A DNA stretch of 8,309 nucleotides, taken from the NCBI GenBank assembly GCA_023245975.1, contig JAHFJF010000034.1, positions 1 through 8,309 on the forward strand, read 5' to 3'. The notes below the pieces were generated by a model that was not told the origin of the DNA, did no database searches, and saw only the letters and a list, made by a program, of their open reading frames with translations. Source of the stretch: an archaeon (GTDB lineage: Archaea > Nanobdellota > Nanobdellia > SCGC-AAA011-G17 > GW2011-AR17). Positions 5,660-8,309 of this stretch are shown piece after piece; positions within the stretch are counted from its first letter, which is position 1, and every line of letters starts with the position of its first letter. A program made the position numbers and the translations under genes.

Positions 5660-6236
5660 CGAATTCCTTTGCAATCTGTAAAACCCCTTTCTTTTTCTCT
5701 AGTGGGTTTGTTTTTCCGCCCCATTTTTCAAAGAAAGTCAAGTATTCTATCTCGCTCCTGTTCCTTTGTGGCATTTCTTCTGCAGGATAGCCTAATGCAA
5801 GTATTATTTCCGGGTCTATATCTTCAGGGATTTGCAATATATTCTGTACAGCTTCGTTATCAAACGCTCCAATCCAGCAGCTTCCCAATCCATTGTCTAC
5901 TGCCAATAATTGAAGATATGAAGAAATTATGGCGCAATCCTGTATACTGAACATCTTTCCTAGTTTTCCGTATAATGAAGTAGCTTTAGAATGCTGGTTG
6001 CAGACAACTATTAGCAATGGTGCAGATGCAATCCAGGACTGCTCAAGGCAGGCATTGGCTATTGAAGCTTTTTTATTCTTGTCTTGGACTAAAATAAACT
6101 TCCAGCATTGTGTGTTTCCGGAAGAAGGAGCAAACCTGGCAACTTCTAAGATTTTGGCAATGAGGTCAATAGGTACTTCCTTATCCAAAAATTTCCTTAC
6201 ACTGTACCTTGCTGATATTGCCTGCTTCAATTCCAT
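5643..6236 (-). CDS. FMN-dependent nitroreductase-family oxidoreductase
   Basis: The 197-residue product has the nitroreductase fold signatures: A-R-Y-S-V-R-K-F (9-16) for FMN phosphate binding, A-P-S-S-G-N-T-Q (36-43) at the flavin, a helix with S-Y-L-Q-L-L-A (106-112) leading to the G-L-G-S-C-W-I-G (116-123) loop, and the I-P-E-D-I-D-P-E-I-I-L-A-L-G-Y-P (136-151) segment that ends the core. Family members bind FMN as homodimers and reduce nitro compounds, quinones or flavins with NAD(P)H; the true substrate cannot be read from sequence. The length is normal for the small single-domain branch. The C-terminus is a short Lys-rich helix. It is likely cytoplasmic. The gene is transcribed away from the DNA ligase across a 40-bp gap, and its 3' end overlaps the solenoid-protein gene. 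The ATG at 6236 sits about 29 bp from a TATA box, so the transcript is probably leaderless. BluB and deiodinase-like relatives were considered but nothing specific points to them. Confidence 0.92.
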   Translation of the reverse strand: MELKQAISARYSVRKFLDKEVPIDLIAKILEVARFAPSSGNTQCWKFILVQDKNKKASIANACLEQSWIASAPLLIVVCNQHSKATSLYGKLGKMFSIQDCAIISSYLQLLAVDNGLGSCWIGAFDNEAVQNILQIPEDIDPEIILALGYPAEEMPQRNRSEIEYLTFFEKWGGKTNPLEKKKGVLQIAKEFVKGTK

Positions 6237-6244
6237 AACAAAAC

Positions 6245-6252
6245 TTTAAAAA
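6245..6252 (+). promoter_or_regulatory. TATA box of the DNA ligase gene
   Basis: TTTAAAAA is centred 28 bp before the ligase ATG at 6277, the expected spacing for a leaderless transcript. It lies closer to the nitroreductase start than the nitroreductase's own TATA box does, so the two divergent promoters interlock. Confidence 0.5.
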
Positions 6253-6260
6253 GCAGCATT

Positions 6261-6269
6261 ATATTTATA
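6261..6269 (-). promoter_or_regulatory. TATA box of the nitroreductase gene
   Basis: On the minus strand this reads TATAAATAT, centred about 29 bp upstream of the nitroreductase ATG at 6236. It is a better TATA match than the ligase box and lies 8-16 bp before the ligase start codon. Confidence 0.55.
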
Positions 6270-6276
6270 GGTTTCT

Positions 6277-8142
6277 ATGGATTACAAAGACCTTGCAGAA
6301 TTATATTCAAAACTAGAGAAAACTTCCAAACGGCTTGAGAAAACTTTTCTAATCTCTAAGTTCCTTTTAGATGTTCCTGAAAATTCATTAAAAGATATTG
6401 TGTATCTCTTACAAGGCAAGGTTTTTGCGCATTCTGACGAGAGAAAGATAGGGATGAGCTCTAAGCTGATATTGAAAGCAATAGCTGCATCCGCCGGCGA
6501 AAGCCCCCATACTGTAGAGTCCTTGTGGAAGTCAGAAGGTGATTTGGGGTTAGTGGCTGAGAAATTGTTGTCTAAGAAAAAACAGGCAACATTATTTTCA
6601 CGGAAACTAACAGCGCAAAAAGTCATAGAGAATATAAGAAAGCTGTCTGAATTATCTGGTGAAGGCACAGTTGGCAAAAAAGTTGGGATTATATCAGAAT
6701 TGCTTAACATGGCAACGCCTAAAGAGGCGAAGTATATTGTTAAAACAGTCTTGGAAGAGATGAGGACCGGGGTTCAGGACAGTACATTGAGAGATTCATA
6801 TGTGCTGGCGTTTTTACCCAAGGTTAAAGGAGTATTTTATTATTGCAAAAGCTGCAAAGCCTATTCTCCAGAAGAAAATTGTTTGAACTGCGGCAAAGAA
6901 ACTTCAGAGTCTGAATCCAAAGAAGTAAAATCAATAGATGAATTGAGAAAGTATGATGCTAAAGATTTTGTCTCTTCAGAAGATCCAAGAAAATTGTACA
7001 ATGAAATTGTTGACAGGGTCCAGCATGCCTTAGACATGTCTGGTGATTCTGGTGAAGTTGCATTATCTCTTAGAAAATCTGGGTTTGCAGGCATTGGTGG
7101 TGCGAAAATCAAAGTAGGCAGGCCAATCAAGGCAATGCTGTTTGAAAAAGCTAAAAATATCGAAGAAGCTTTCGAAACTGTTGGCAAGCCAGTTATTGCC
7201 GAGCCTAAATTAGATGGGTTCAGGCTGCAAATCCATTCTGACAATGGAGAAGTAATGCTTTTCACAAGGCGATTGGAGAATGTGACAATACAATTTCCGG
7301 ATGTTGTCAAAGCAGTAAAAGAATGCGTTAAGTCAAAAACATTCATACTTGATTCAGAAGCTGTTGGAATTGATCCAGAAAAGAAAACTGTAGTGCCGTT
7401 CCAGAATATTTCGCAAAGAATCAAACGTAAATATGATTTGGCAAAGACAATAAAAGAACTTCCAGTTAAAGTGATAGTATTCGATGCGATGATGATTTCT
7501 GGAGAAAGCCTTCTTGATACACCTTTTAATGAGAGAAGAAAACGATTAGAATCTATTGTTAAAAAGAAAAAAGATGTATTTGAAGTAATAGGGCAATGTA
7601 TTTCTTCAAGTGAAAAAGAAGTTGAAAGGTTCTACAAGAAAGCTTTAGCTTCAGGAATGGAAGGAATAATGATTAAGAAAGTTGATGGGCTGTATCAGCC
7701 CGGAAGAAGGGTTGGAGTTGGAGTGAAATTAAAACCCACAATGGAAAATTTGGACTTGACAATTGTTGCCGCTGAATGGGGAGAAGGCAAAAGGAAAAAT
7801 TGGCTTTCTAGTTTTACATTAGCGTGCAAAGGCAAAGATGGTTTGCTTGAGATTGGGAAAGTTGGCACTGGAATAAAAGAAAAATTAGGAGAAGGGGTCT
7901 CTTTCGAAGAATTAACCAAAGAATTGAAGCCATTAATCAAAGAAGAGAAAGGTCGGGAAGTAAGGATAACACCTAAAGTAGTAGTTGAGGTGATGTATGA
8001 GGAAATACAGAAAAGCACAAATTATTCTTCTGGATATGCGTTGCGGTTTCCAAGAGTTGTTAGGATTAGGACAATGGAGAAGTCTATTAAAGATATTAAT
8101 ACTTTAAATGATGTTGAAAGATTGTATAGGCAGCAGAAATGA
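6277..8142 (+). CDS. lig: ATP-dependent DNA ligase with a zinc-ribbon-like insert
   Basis: This is the archaeal replicative-type DNA ligase, which seals nicks through a ligase-AMP intermediate and normally works with PCNA. The 621 residues divide into an N-terminal helical DNA-binding domain (1 to about 280), the nucleotidyltransferase core (about 285-485) and an OB-fold (about 490-600). Motif I, E-P-K-L-D-G-F-R, is at 309-316 with catalytic K311. Motif III is near I-L-D-S-E-A-V-G (357-364), IIIa near V-F-D-A (401-404), IV at E-G-I-M-I-K-K (462-468), V at V-K-L-K-P (483-487), and a motif VI-like R-F-P-R-V-V-R-I-R is at 590-598. All are intact. Typical archaeal ligases have about 560 residues with the lysine near 250; the excess lies in an insert (about 183-244) carrying C190-x2-C193-x8-C202-x2-C205, a zinc-ribbon pattern, then an acidic Ser/Glu/Lys stretch. 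The C-terminus has no obvious extra domain. The gene is divergent from the nitroreductase. Confidence 0.95.
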   Translation: MDYKDLAELYSKLEKTSKRLEKTFLISKFLLDVPENSLKDIVYLLQGKVFAHSDERKIGMSSKLILKAIAASAGESPHTVESLWKSEGDLGLVAEKLLSKKKQATLFSRKLTAQKVIENIRKLSELSGEGTVGKKVGIISELLNMATPKEAKYIVKTVLEEMRTGVQDSTLRDSYVLAFLPKVKGVFYYCKSCKAYSPEENCLNCGKETSESESKEVKSIDELRKYDAKDFVSSEDPRKLYNEIVDRVQHALDMSGDSGEVALSLRKSGFAGIGGAKIKVGRPIKAMLFEKAKNIEEAFETVGKPVIAEPKLDGFRLQIHSDNGEVMLFTRRLENVTIQFPDVVKAVKECVKSKTFILDSEAVGIDPEKKTVVPFQNISQRIKRKYDLAKTIKELPVKVIVFDAMMISGESLLDTPFNERRKRLESIVKKKKDVFEVIGQCISSSEKEVERFYKKALASGMEGIMIKKVDGLYQPGRRVGVGVKLKPTMENLDLTIVAAEWGEGKRKNWLSSFTLACKGKDGLLEIGKVGTGIKEKLGEGVSFEELTKELKPLIKEEKGREVRITPKVVVEVMYEEIQKSTNYSSGYALRFPRVVRIRTMEKSIKDINTLNDVERLYRQQK

Positions 8143-8154
8143 GTGGCCAAATTG

Positions 8155-8182
8155 TTTTTGATTAATTCTAAAATGGTTTTTT
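8155..8182 (+). terminator. Probable oligo-T terminator of the DNA ligase gene
   Basis: Two T-runs, five T at 8155-8159 and six T at 8177-8182, follow the ligase stop codon within 40 bases. Oligo-T tracts are the usual archaeal termination signal. No strong hairpin accompanies them, unlike the ftsZ terminator. Confidence 0.4.
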
Positions 8183-8207
8183 GGAATATATGATTCAGGA
8201 TGTAAAA

Positions 8208-8217
8208 GCTTATAAGC
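8208..8217 (+). promoter_or_regulatory. Palindromic TATA-like element before the right-edge gene
   Basis: GCTTATAAGC is a perfect 10-bp palindrome containing TTATAA. A start near 8239 would give a leader of about 30 bases that includes the SD at 8255-8260. The element could be the TATA box, an operator, or both. Confidence 0.4.
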
Positions 8218-8254
8218 GAATTCTACTTTTATTCTTGATAATTAGTTATGTAAT

Positions 8255-8260
8255 GGGGAG
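8255..8260 (+). promoter_or_regulatory. Shine-Dalgarno of the right-edge gene
   Basis: GGGGAG lies 8 bases before the GTG at 8269. Two nearby ATGs fail: the one at 8253 runs into a stop after nine codons and the one at 8248 is followed at once by TAA. The SD therefore supports the GTG start. Confidence 0.5.
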
Positions 8261-8268
8261 AATTAATT

Positions 8269-8309
8269 GTGAAATTAACTAAAATCGGGATATTATCCTT
8301 GTTATTAAT
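8269..8309 (+). CDS. Start of a probable secreted or membrane protein (partial)
   Basis: Only 13 codons are visible, from the GTG at 8269 to the right edge, with no stop. They read M-K-L-T-K-I-G-I-L-S-L-L-L: two lysines followed by a hydrophobic run, the opening of a signal peptide or signal anchor. An SD with good spacing and a TATA-like palindrome support it as a real gene start. Nothing can be said about its function. Confidence 0.55.
   Translation, partial: MKLTKIGILSLLL

Noticed and set aside
5929..6249. Plus-strand open frame of 106 codons opposite the nitroreductase
   Set aside because: It is antisense to conserved FMN-binding motifs; no SD or TATA box is placed for it.
6861..7424. 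Minus-strand open frame of 187 codons opposite the DNA ligase
   Set aside because: It is antisense to ligase motif I and the zinc-ribbon region, has no recognisable motif, and is best explained as a shadow.
1..8309. CRISPR array, insertion sequence, integrase or defence system
   Set aside because: No spaced direct repeats of CRISPR type, no transposase or integrase motifs and no terminal inverted repeats with target duplications were seen on either strand.

Overview
The window reads as a compact, AT-rich archaeal chromosome segment. The evidence for an archaeon is a GatD subunit (the GatDE amidotransferase is known only from Archaea), an FtsZ of the archaeal FtsZ2 type, an archaeal/eukaryotic-style ATP-dependent DNA ligase, and TATA-like boxes about 22-38 bp upstream of most starts, often with no Shine-Dalgarno (SD) sequence. 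Short intergenic gaps, overlapping gene tails and unrecognised secreted or solenoid proteins fit a DPANN-type lineage (Woesearchaeota/Pacearchaeota-like). That placement is inference and was not tested by phylogeny.

Layout, left to right. (1) 1-1475, minus: a long secreted protein with a signal peptide and beta-rich, glycosylation-sequon-rich sequence, cut by the left edge. A TATA box and an operator-like dyad lie upstream. (2) 1617-1904, plus: a 95-residue helical orphan whose tail overlaps gatD. (3) 1899-3182, minus: gatD, for Gln-tRNA synthesis. (4) 3183-3554: a gene-free stretch of about 370 bp holding the gatD and ftsZ promoters and what looks like a long structured ftsZ leader. (5) 3555-4628, plus: ftsZ2, followed by a strong hairpin plus T-tract terminator. 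(6) 4733-5659, plus: a beta-solenoid-like protein of unknown function, tail-to-tail with (7) 5643-6236, minus: an FMN nitroreductase-family protein. (8) 6277-8142, plus: an ATP-dependent DNA ligase with an unusual four-cysteine zinc-ribbon-like insert in its N-terminal DNA-binding domain. It shares a 40-bp divergent promoter region with the nitroreductase. (9) 8269 to the right edge, plus: the start of another probable secreted or membrane protein.

The genes do not form one pathway. They are mostly single-gene transcription units for translation fidelity (gatD), division (ftsZ2) and replication/repair (lig), mixed with lineage-specific proteins. I see no mobile element, CRISPR array, tRNA or rRNA. 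The points most worth a second look are the ftsZ leader with four potential hairpins, the bacterial-looking terminator after ftsZ with alternative pairing partners, the zinc-ribbon ligase, and the two unrecognised beta-rich proteins.
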